This document shows positions 57,340 through 64,000 of a stretch of 64,000 nt of DNA, in pieces. The notes under the pieces were generated by a model, which saw only the letters and a list, made by a program, of their open reading frames with translations, had not been told where the DNA came from and searched no databases. The position numbers and the translations under genes were made by a program. Within the stretch, counting starts at the first letter, position 1. Each line of letters starts with the position of its first letter. Source of the DNA: Novipirellula herctigrandis (GTDB lineage Bacteria > Planctomycetota > Planctomycetia > Pirellulales > Pirellulaceae); the NCBI GenBank assembly GCA_007859835.1, contig SJPJ01000001.1, forward strand, positions 5,074,278-5,138,277, in the 5' to 3' direction.

Positions 57340-57845
57340 TACATTGCCCCTTTTACCGTGTCCAGCAACGCCGTCATTTCGTTTTCGTTGTCGATCGAAA
57401 ACGCTTGGCCGCTGATCCCCAATAGGATGATCCACGAACGCATTCCGCGTGCGTCAACGATTTCCACAGCGTAGGTTGGGCTTTGGCCTGATGAAACAAA
57501 GGTGACTTCGGAGACCGAAGCAAAGTTAGCACGGTCGGTCAGCATCAATAGACGGTTAATTCGCATCCCAGATGGCATCTGAACGGTTCGTTGAGCGAGT
57601 TCGAATTGGATCTGTTCGGCCGAGGATTGCACGAGTCGGCCTTGCCGGGGGCTTCTCCGCGCCGCTGCGCGTTCTTGATTGTCCAGGGCAATGATTTGAG
57701 AAATGACCCGTTGTCGTGCTGCGAGTGTCATTGAACTCTGAATTGAGAGTAGACCGATTCCAGAGACAATGACCAACAAGACGATCACGACCATCAATTC
57801 CAAAAGCGTAAAAGCAAGGCGTCCGAAAAGCAGTGCTCGATGCAT
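57339..57845 (-). CDS. GspH-like minor pseudopilin
   Basis: A 168-residue pseudopilin. The prepilin segment is GRLAFTLLELMVVIVLLVIV: Phe at +1 and Glu at +5 are normal, but Ala replaces Gly at -1. The body follows the GspH pattern (QIQFELAQRTVQMPSGMRI, EVTFVSSGQSPTYAVEI, FSIDNENEM). ATG at 57845 is chosen because the leader is then 11 residues and basic (MHRALLFGRLA); a longer frame upstream runs within gspG and is not coding. It follows the gspG stop by 10 bases. Confidence 0.86.
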   Translation of the reverse strand: MHRALLFGRLAFTLLELMVVIVLLVIVSGIGLLSIQSSMTLAARQRVISQIIALDNQERAAARRSPRQGRLVQSSAEQIQFELAQRTVQMPSGMRINRLLMLTDRANFASVSEVTFVSSGQSPTYAVEIVDARGMRSWIILLGISGQAFSIDNENEMTALLDTVKGAM

Positions 57846-57855
57846 CCGCTTACGC

Positions 57856-58326
57856 CTAGCGCCCACTATCGAGTTCCTCGCTGCTAATGTCTTGGTCGCC
57901 TCCTTCGCCTCCCTCACGAGCGTCTCCGCCCAAACAGAGAATTTCAAACGGTGAATCGGCCGCGGGACTAATGTATTCGTAGTCATTTCCCCAAGGGTCC
58001 TTGGGGAGTTTTTTTAGAAATCCGTCTGGGAAGTTGGCGGTGCCTTCGGTCAGAACCGCAACGCCCTCTTCATTGCTAGGGTAACGAGATTGGTCGGCAT
58101 AGAATGTTTCCAGCGCGCTCACGATCGTGGCAATTTCGGCGCGGGCTGCGTTCTGCTTGCTCGCAATCAAGTAGCTGCGTGTTTGAATTGCCACCAAACT
58201 GCTGAGCAGACCAATGATGACCATCACCACGATCAACTCGACTAGCGAAAACCCAGAACGCTGAATTTGTGAGGCAGAGCGTTGAAAGAGTTGATTTCGC
58301 GTGTTCATACGGAATAGCTTTTGCAT
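57856..58326 (-). CDS. GspG major pseudopilin
   Basis: A 156-residue protein and the main subunit of the pseudopilus. The prepilin segment is RSGFSLVELIVVMVIIGLLSS, read here as the canonical G-F-S-L-V-E site, preceded by a basic leader of about 25 residues. The body has the major pseudopilin pattern: YADQSRYPSNEEGVAVL, FLKKLPKDPWGNDYEYISP and a calcium-loop end with LCLGGDAREGGEGGDQDI. The last part is diagnostic of GspG. ATG at 58326 or the Met seven codons later (MNTRNQ) is the start. It is 37 bp downstream of gspF. Confidence 0.94.
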   Translation of the reverse strand: MQKLFRMNTRNQLFQRSASQIQRSGFSLVELIVVMVIIGLLSSLVAIQTRSYLIASKQNAARAEIATIVSALETFYADQSRYPSNEEGVAVLTEGTANFPDGFLKKLPKDPWGNDYEYISPAADSPFEILCLGGDAREGGEGGDQDISSEELDSGR

Positions 58327-58363
58327 TGATTAAGCGATTAGAAAGCGAGAGAAAAGGAACGAA

Positions 58364-59569
58364 TCAAACCATCTTGCCAGCTTGAAGGATCGGTAGAATT
58401 GTCGCCACAAGCAGGAACCCCACCATCACTGCCATAAACAAAATCAAGGCAGGTTCGAGCAGCGTGGTTAAACGTGTCGAGGCGACTTGCACCTGATGAT
58501 TATAGTCTTCGCCGAGCCGAATGAGCATCTCATCGAGTTCGCCGCTGTCTTGCCCGACCGAAAATACACGGACTGCTAGCGGAGGGAATACATCATACTT
58601 GGAGAGTGAATTGGCTAAATTTCTTCCCGCCGTGAGGTCTTGTCCGCATTGTTCAAGGCAATCACGAATCACTCGGTTTTGCGTTGATCGCGAGGCGAGT
58701 TCCAAAGCTTGGCTGAGCGGAATTCCGCTTCGCAGTAATACGCCAATGATCATTGAAACTCGGGCGACATGCTGTTTGGTCAGAATCGGTCCCAAAAGGG
58801 GGAGCTTTAGAACAGTGCGGTGAATCCAATGTTGACCGTTGGGGGTTCGTGCAAACGCAATCAACGCTGCAACAGACAGGGACGCCAATAGAAACAGCTT
58901 GCCGCCGTGGTTCACCAAAGTCTCGCTAGCGAATTTTGCAACACGCGTTGGCCAAGGAATTTCGTCGAGCGTTTCTTGAAGGTTCTCCAACAGTGGCGGC
59001 AAAACCCAAGTCATCAAGAACACCATTGCCGCGGTCCCAAACAACAATAAAAACACTGGGTACATCAGGGCGGTGGCGATTTTGTCACCAAATTCCGACA
59101 TGCGTTGTTTGAAATCTGCCAATTCATCAAGAACCACTTCAAGCGTTCCGGCATTTTCGCCGACTTCGACGAGTCGAATCGACGCGGCATCAAAGATACC
59201 TGGTTCATCGGACATTGCCTCGGCAAGTGAACGTCCTGCCGAAATCTGATCGTGAAGCCGCTTGAGCGAGTCGCGGAACGTACCATGGTATTGGCCGGCA
59301 AGAATCTCTAAGGCTTCGTCAACGGAAATCCCGGCGCGCAACAGCAGTGACAATTCGTGTGCAGCACCTCCCCATTGATAACGTGCCCGATGTTGCCCCA
59401 GTGCTTGCCACCATGAAGTTTTGTTGGAGCTTTCGATCAACGAAAGGGAGTTCACCTGAACGCCACGACCACGTAATTGGTCACGACTTGCGCGCGGAGA
59501 GTCGGCGGACACCGTTCCTTTGATTCGGTCGCCTTGTGCATCAACACCGGAGTACCCGTAGATTGGCAT
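58364..59569 (-). CDS. GspF inner-membrane platform protein
   Basis: A 401-residue membrane protein of the type II secretion / type IV pilus platform. It has the N-terminal YGYSGVDAQGDRIKGTVSAD motif of this family, two homologous cytoplasmic domains (ELSLLLRAGISVDEALEIL and VARVSMIIGVLLRSGIPLSQALE) and three TM segments (LFGTAAMVFLMTWVLPPL, LFLLASLSVAALIAF and LILFMAVMVGFLLVATIL). It starts with the ATG at 59569, whose first base is the last base of the gspE stop. It anchors the ATPase and pseudopilus assembly. Confidence 0.94.
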   Translation of the reverse strand: MPIYGYSGVDAQGDRIKGTVSADSPRASRDQLRGRGVQVNSLSLIESSNKTSWWQALGQHRARYQWGGAAHELSLLLRAGISVDEALEILAGQYHGTFRDSLKRLHDQISAGRSLAEAMSDEPGIFDAASIRLVEVGENAGTLEVVLDELADFKQRMSEFGDKIATALMYPVFLLLFGTAAMVFLMTWVLPPLLENLQETLDEIPWPTRVAKFASETLVNHGGKLFLLASLSVAALIAFARTPNGQHWIHRTVLKLPLLGPILTKQHVARVSMIIGVLLRSGIPLSQALELASRSTQNRVIRDCLEQCGQDLTAGRNLANSLSKYDVFPPLAVRVFSVGQDSGELDEMLIRLGEDYNHQVQVASTRLTTLLEPALILFMAVMVGFLLVATILPILQAGKMV

Positions 59570-61269
59570 TACAGTCCCGTTGGTGCTCGGTTGGGAATAC
59601 CATCGGTGCCAAAATTGTCACTCAGTTGAGTCACCCGCACAACCTCTTCGAGCGTGGTGAACCCTTGTCGAATCTTATCGCGTCCGTCACTCGCTAGCAG
59701 CGTCATGCCAGAGGCGATGGCCGCGTCGCGAATCTGAGTTGCACCGCTGCGGTTTTGGATGTGTTGCCGACACGCTTCATCAACCACTAATAATTCGAAC
59801 AGTCCAACTCGCCCAGAGTAGCCGGTTTGGCGACATGCCGGGCATCCAACAGGTATCGCCTCGTTCGTTTGACCATTCGGTTCGTCGGTTTGTGCATTCG
59901 GTTTGCGGACTCGGCACTTGGTACAGAGGGTGCGAACGAGTCGTTGGGCCAAGGAAGCGACCAGCGAACTGGCTACCAAGTAGGGCTGGACACCGAGGTC
60001 CAACAATCGCGTCACCGCGCTGGCGGCATCATTGGTGTGCAGTGTGCTAAACACCAGATGCCCCGTCAGGGAAGCTTGAATCGCCATGTTGGCGGTTTCC
60101 GCGTCGCGTATTTCACCGACCATGATAATGTCAGGGTCCTGTCGCAGTAAACTTCGCATGCCCGATGCGAAGGTCAAACCTTTCTTTTCATTGATTTGGG
60201 TTTGGCTAATACCGTCGAGCTGATATTCAATGGGATCCTCTAGCGTAAGAATGTTAGCTTGCGTTGAATTGAGCGATTGTAGTGCGCTATAAAGTGTGGT
60301 GCTCTTTCCGCTGCCCGTTGGTCCGGTAACCAAAATCAAGCCGTGGTCAACACCGATTAGATTTTGCCAACGCGAACGCATTGAATCGGGCATTCCCAAA
60401 TCATCAAGTGTGTAGCGACGGGCACTCTTGTCAAGCAAACGAATCACGATCCGTTCGTTGTGGCTCGTTGGAAGTGAAGCAATGCGAAGATCAACCACAC
60501 GGCTTCCCAATTGAACGGTGGCGCGGCCGTCTTGCGGAAGACGCTTTTCAGCTATGTTCATCCGGCCGAGTACTTTGATACGCGTCAACACTTCTTCTTG
60601 AATCGTCTTGGGGATTTCGAACGTGTCGAACAAAACGCCATCAACTCGTTGGCGTACCTGCAGATGATTCTCGTACGGTTGCACATGCACATCCGACGCA
60701 CCGGCAACCACGGCATCAAATAGCAATTGATTGACCAGCTGGATCACAGGGGCACGCGTGTTTGAATCGAGCAAATCTTCGCGACTCGATAGTAGAGCCA
60801 ATTGATCCGCAAGTTGGTCCGTTTCGATTGTGTCGAGGACGCCGCTCGCATTGCTGCCGCGATCGGAGTATGCGCTGTCGATTTTCGACTGCACTGTCTC
60901 TTCCGTGGCGAGAATGACCGAAACATCGACACCAAGCCGTCGAGAGAGAATGTCTCGTTGGGCCCATGCATCGGTGCGGCTGAGTGCCAGCACGATATGG
61001 TCCTGGTGGTCGTCCGTGTCCGTCGATTGCGGTACTAACCCGATCACACCGTGGCCGCGAGCATGCCCAATCGGAATTGTCTTTAGGAATGCAGCGGATA
61101 CGGTCCATGAGTCAAGAGACGATTCGATGGGAATCGCCAAACGCGTGGACAATTCGCGGAGTTTTTCAAACGCCGTCCGCTCTGCAGTCCCGTGACTTTG
61201 TTCACCTTCCGGAACAAAGCGACTCGGGTTGGAGTCTTCAGGAAGGGACGGGCTTGCAGATGACGTCAT
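59569..61269 (-). CDS. GspE type II secretion ATPase
   Basis: A 566-residue ATPase that drives pseudopilus assembly. It has an N1E-type N-terminal region, then SASDVHVQPYENHLQVRQRVDG-type strands, Walker A VTGPTGSGKS (315-323), an Asp box and Walker B (DPDIIMVGEIRDAET) and a His box (SLTGHLVFSTLHTNDAAS). A four-cysteine zinc module follows (CTKCRVRKP; GCPACRQTGY), with a short acidic repeat between the pairs (NAQTDEPNGQTNE). ATG at 61269 shares its first base with the last base of the gspD stop. Confidence 0.95.
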   Translation of the reverse strand: MTSSASPSLPEDSNPSRFVPEGEQSHGTAERTAFEKLRELSTRLAIPIESSLDSWTVSAAFLKTIPIGHARGHGVIGLVPQSTDTDDHQDHIVLALSRTDAWAQRDILSRRLGVDVSVILATEETVQSKIDSAYSDRGSNASGVLDTIETDQLADQLALLSSREDLLDSNTRAPVIQLVNQLLFDAVVAGASDVHVQPYENHLQVRQRVDGVLFDTFEIPKTIQEEVLTRIKVLGRMNIAEKRLPQDGRATVQLGSRVVDLRIASLPTSHNERIVIRLLDKSARRYTLDDLGMPDSMRSRWQNLIGVDHGLILVTGPTGSGKSTTLYSALQSLNSTQANILTLEDPIEYQLDGISQTQINEKKGLTFASGMRSLLRQDPDIIMVGEIRDAETANMAIQASLTGHLVFSTLHTNDAASAVTRLLDLGVQPYLVASSLVASLAQRLVRTLCTKCRVRKPNAQTDEPNGQTNEAIPVGCPACRQTGYSGRVGLFELLVVDEACRQHIQNRSGATQIRDAAIASGMTLLASDGRDKIRQGFTTLEEVVRVTQLSDNFGTDGIPNRAPTGL

Positions 61270-63935
61270 TAATGAATCAACTCGGGGCGGCTTGTTGGAT
61301 AGTCTCCTGGTAAACAGGACTCGTTCAGTTCATTTTGTGATAAGTACTTCAAGTCGGCAAACCGGGAATCTCTCAAAACGACCGGGCGAATGAACAAAAA
61401 GAACGATGTTGTACTATAGTTGTCATCGGTGCGACTGGTTAGCTCTCGAATCACCGGAATGCGTTCTGCCCACGGAATTCCCGAAAAATCGTTCGTTTCT
61501 CCCATCCGTTTGAGTCCCCCCACGACGACCGTTTTACCGCTTGGGATTGTGACGATGCTGCCGACGCGATCAATTTGGCGTGGTGGGGGCAGCCCGTCGG
61601 CGCCCTGCCCCGAGAAGGTGCTGAACTCCACGTCGAACTCGAGCTGCAGGTGGTCATCCTCGTTGATATGCGGGGTCACCGTGATGATCGTCCCGGCTTG
61701 TTGATCGCCCCCGAGACTGGTCGTGGCGACGGTATCTGACGCATTCACACTCGAAAACGGTACGCTGACAACGCTTTCCAACGTTCCCGTACTGTTGTCA
61801 TTGACCAATATTTTTGGAGCCGCCAAGACGCGTGAACGTTGGTGCTGCGCAAGTGCTCGGACGACCACGTCGGCGACTTCGGGGTCGATCAAGGTGCCAT
61901 TGAATCCGAGTCCAGGAATGATGCGGAGTGCGCCGGTGTCAGGATTCACCTCGCTCAGTCCGAATGACGAAAACTTGAACAGTCGCTTCACCCCCTCGCG
62001 ATCTCCGGCTGAAACCTCCACTCCCAAGGTGTAGTCGTCTGTCGTACTGACGGCGACCACTTTGGCTTCAATCAGCACTTGTGGTCGACGCTGGTCGAGC
62101 GACTCGATCAACTTGGCGTACATCGGTTGAGTGTTTGCAGGGGCATAAACGATCAGGCTGTTGGTGGAAATGTCCGCGGAAACACGAGCGCCGCCGGGAA
62201 GGGTGGCGACGCCGCCAGCACCAAAGCCACCACCAAGCGTTGAACCAAGTTGACCTGATGCGCGAAGTTGACCGGCTCCAAACTCACCCGCTCGCATACC
62301 ATTGGCTGCGTCATTCGTACCACTGCGACCCGACGCCAACGTCGGACGCGCTAAAGGGTTGCTTTGTTGAGTGGCCAGAGCGGTTCGGGTACCGGAATTG
62401 GGAGTCAACGGCAATTGCGTAATCGATGAATTGTTGCCGAGTGCGCCCGTGTTACCTCCCGCGTACCCCATGGCAGGATTGAATACGCCAGGCAATCCCG
62501 TGGTCGGAAAGCCTGCCTGAGCCACACCGCCGAATGGCCCATAGAAGTTAGCATTGGTTTGGTAACCTGCACCGACTGCTTCTTGGAGAGCCAACAGCGA
62601 ATAGAGGACGTCAATTGCGCTCGCGTTTTTCAGTTTGTAGAATTGGATGGGGCTTTCATTGGAATCGACTGCCGTGTCGAGTTCGCGGATTAGTTTTTCG
62701 ATCTGGCGGTGAACGTCCGCCGGCGCGCGGATGATCAACAAGTTGCCTTCTTCATCAACCGTGGATTGGTAGGCTGATTCGGTGTCGTTGGGAGGCTCGA
62801 TAAAGCCACCAATCAATCGATTGATTCGCTCGGCCGTCGTATTGCGGATTCGATAGACTGCGGTGGTCACCCCCAATTCAATGTCTAGCCTATTGAGCAG
62901 TTGTTCGGCTTGAGAAACCAATCCGGTCGAACCGGCAATGATAATGCGATTGCCTAGCGGTTGAGGGACGATTTCAAATTTCGATTCATTACTGTTCACT
63001 GACGATTTTGTTTGTAGCAAACTCTCGACTTGAACGGATAAGGTTTCAGCCGATTGGTGCTTCGCTTCGTAGATGAGGAAGCCGGCCTTCCCGGCGGGTT
63101 GATCGACTAGGTTAATTAGGTCGGCTAACGTATCGATGGATGCAGCATAGTCGGTCACGATCAACGTGTTGGATTCGGGAACGGCAGCCAAGTTGGCGCC
63201 CTCGCCACTGAGGAATGGACGCAGAACGTCGGCGACGGAGGTTGCCGCTAAATTCTCCAAAACGAACACTTGAGTGATCGGCGTGGCGGGGTTGATCGAT
63301 TGAGACAAGGGCGCGGTGATATTTGCGGTGATTTTCGTGGGGGGCTTGGCATTGGGGTCCCTGGCGAGCGAGCCACGTCGGATCTGCGATAGCGGAGCCA
63401 TTTCGCGAACCTCGACAATTCTTTTCCACCCTTCGCGGTCCGAGTCAATCAGAGCCAGGCCCTCGGTTCGCAGAACATTACCGAGCAAAATGGGTAACGA
63501 TTCAATCGGGATCTCTTCCGGAGTGCGAATCGTGATTTGCCGCTTGGCGATTGCTTCATCATATTCGAACTTGATATTCAGACGCTTCGACAAATAACCG
63601 ACCAAAGCGTCGAGCGCGACTTCTCCCTGTAGGTTCATGCGAATGGTCGAACCGTTTGTCTGAGGCCCATTTTCCAACGGGTTGTTCGGAACGTCTTCGA
63701 CGGGAAGTGGTGCGACGGGAAGTGGTGCGGAAATTGATTCGGGGCCGCGTAGCTGATTTGCGGTCAACTGGCACCATGCGGGTGTTGCGCTGGCGATCAC
63801 AAGCAAAATCGCCGATCCAAAACGAAACACACGCGAAGGAGCGGGGTTTTGGCGACTTGAAACGACGTTCCGCTTCCTCCGCGTGGCGGTCAGAACCGGT
63901 TTGCCAGCAAAAACAACCACGAGAAAACACCGCAT
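61269..63935 (-). CDS. GspD outer-membrane secretin
   Basis: An 888-residue secretin, the outer-membrane channel of the system. A hydrophobic signal (FGSAILLVIASATPAWC) follows a long basic leader. N-domains follow with FEYDEAIAKRQITIRTPEEI and NLAATSVADVLRPFLSGEGANLAAV, then further N repeats. A Gly/Ala-rich insert of about 120 residues (GFGAGGVATLPGG) separates the last N-domain halves. The secretin core has PQVLIEAKVVAVST, GTIITVTPHINEDDHLQLEF and VVVGGLKRMGETNDF. The frame is open to the window edge: ATG at 63935 is used, GTG at 63983 is open in frame, and the true start may lie outside. Confidence 0.93.
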   Translation of the reverse strand: MRCFLVVVFAGKPVLTATRRKRNVVSSRQNPAPSRVFRFGSAILLVIASATPAWCQLTANQLRGPESISAPLPVAPLPVEDVPNNPLENGPQTNGSTIRMNLQGEVALDALVGYLSKRLNIKFEYDEAIAKRQITIRTPEEIPIESLPILLGNVLRTEGLALIDSDREGWKRIVEVREMAPLSQIRRGSLARDPNAKPPTKITANITAPLSQSINPATPITQVFVLENLAATSVADVLRPFLSGEGANLAAVPESNTLIVTDYAASIDTLADLINLVDQPAGKAGFLIYEAKHQSAETLSVQVESLLQTKSSVNSNESKFEIVPQPLGNRIIIAGSTGLVSQAEQLLNRLDIELGVTTAVYRIRNTTAERINRLIGGFIEPPNDTESAYQSTVDEEGNLLIIRAPADVHRQIEKLIRELDTAVDSNESPIQFYKLKNASAIDVLYSLLALQEAVGAGYQTNANFYGPFGGVAQAGFPTTGLPGVFNPAMGYAGGNTGALGNNSSITQLPLTPNSGTRTALATQQSNPLARPTLASGRSGTNDAANGMRAGEFGAGQLRASGQLGSTLGGGFGAGGVATLPGGARVSADISTNSLIVYAPANTQPMYAKLIESLDQRRPQVLIEAKVVAVSTTDDYTLGVEVSAGDREGVKRLFKFSSFGLSEVNPDTGALRIIPGLGFNGTLIDPEVADVVVRALAQHQRSRVLAAPKILVNDNSTGTLESVVSVPFSSVNASDTVATTSLGGDQQAGTIITVTPHINEDDHLQLEFDVEFSTFSGQGADGLPPPRQIDRVGSIVTIPSGKTVVVGGLKRMGETNDFSGIPWAERIPVIRELTSRTDDNYSTTSFFLFIRPVVLRDSRFADLKYLSQNELNESCLPGDYPTSRPELIH

Positions 63936-64000
63936 TATGAGAAAACAAACGAATACCGTCTGGTGGACTAGCAAGTTTCCCACTGCGGCGTCAACGTGTT

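Overview
The window looks like chromosome of a member of the Planctomycetes, most likely a Rhodopirellula-like Pirellulaceae. The grounds are the mix of gene families: Tat-exported Gfo/Idh/MocA oxidoreductase, DUF1080 and fucosidase genes; a giant TPR/alpha-2-macroglobulin protein; short TM-VWA proteins; a PEP-CTERM protein; outer-membrane barrels; and a complete type II secretion operon. Base composition is moderate throughout. I found no rRNA, tRNA or CRISPR array.

Layout. 1-7000: end of a DUF971 gene, a SMUG1-type uracil-DNA glycosylase, then a carbohydrate block (beta-propeller BNR protein and GH29 fucosidase on the minus strand; DUF1080 and Gfo/Idh/MocA genes on the plus strand). 7136-15367: one 2743-residue gene with TPR arrays at both ends and a thioester-less macroglobulin core. 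15.5-16.8 kb: YceH-like and FHA genes. 17.3-22.4 kb: an ABC-2 exporter (ATPase and two permeases) whose second permease is split by an intact IS1380-type element with 15-bp inverted ends and a CTAA target duplication. 22.5-29.9 kb: ligA, a short uvrC, then DUF58, a BatD-like protein and two VWA proteins in close succession. 29.9-35.5 kb: a minus-strand catabolic operon in which a sugar-binding protein is translationally coupled to a sodium/solute symporter, followed by MDR dehydrogenase, enolase-superfamily dehydratase and SDR genes. 35.75-37.1 kb: a decayed second copy of the IS1380-type element in opposite orientation.

37.5-51 kb: outer-membrane proteins, purQ, a pair formed by a two-domain arrestin-like membrane protein and a small P-loop ATPase, a VTT membrane protein, a PH-domain protein, two methyltransferases, class I fumarase, a 20-bp tandem repeat and a PEP-CTERM protein. 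51.2-64 kb: a minus-strand type II secretion operon in the order gspD-E-F-G-H-I-J-K, gspC-like, gspL-like, gspM-like, then a TPR lipoprotein that could be a pilotin.

The most notable observations are: the IS-split permease, which can be rejoined in frame to a 378-codon gene; the binding protein-symporter pairing; the duplicated ends and lost thioester of the giant macroglobulin; the ATPase/arrestin-like pair; and, in the secretion operon, the pseudopilins with alanine before the cleavage site and the 15-bp in-frame repeat in the gspC-like gene. All family calls are by reading of motifs; no database search was possible.
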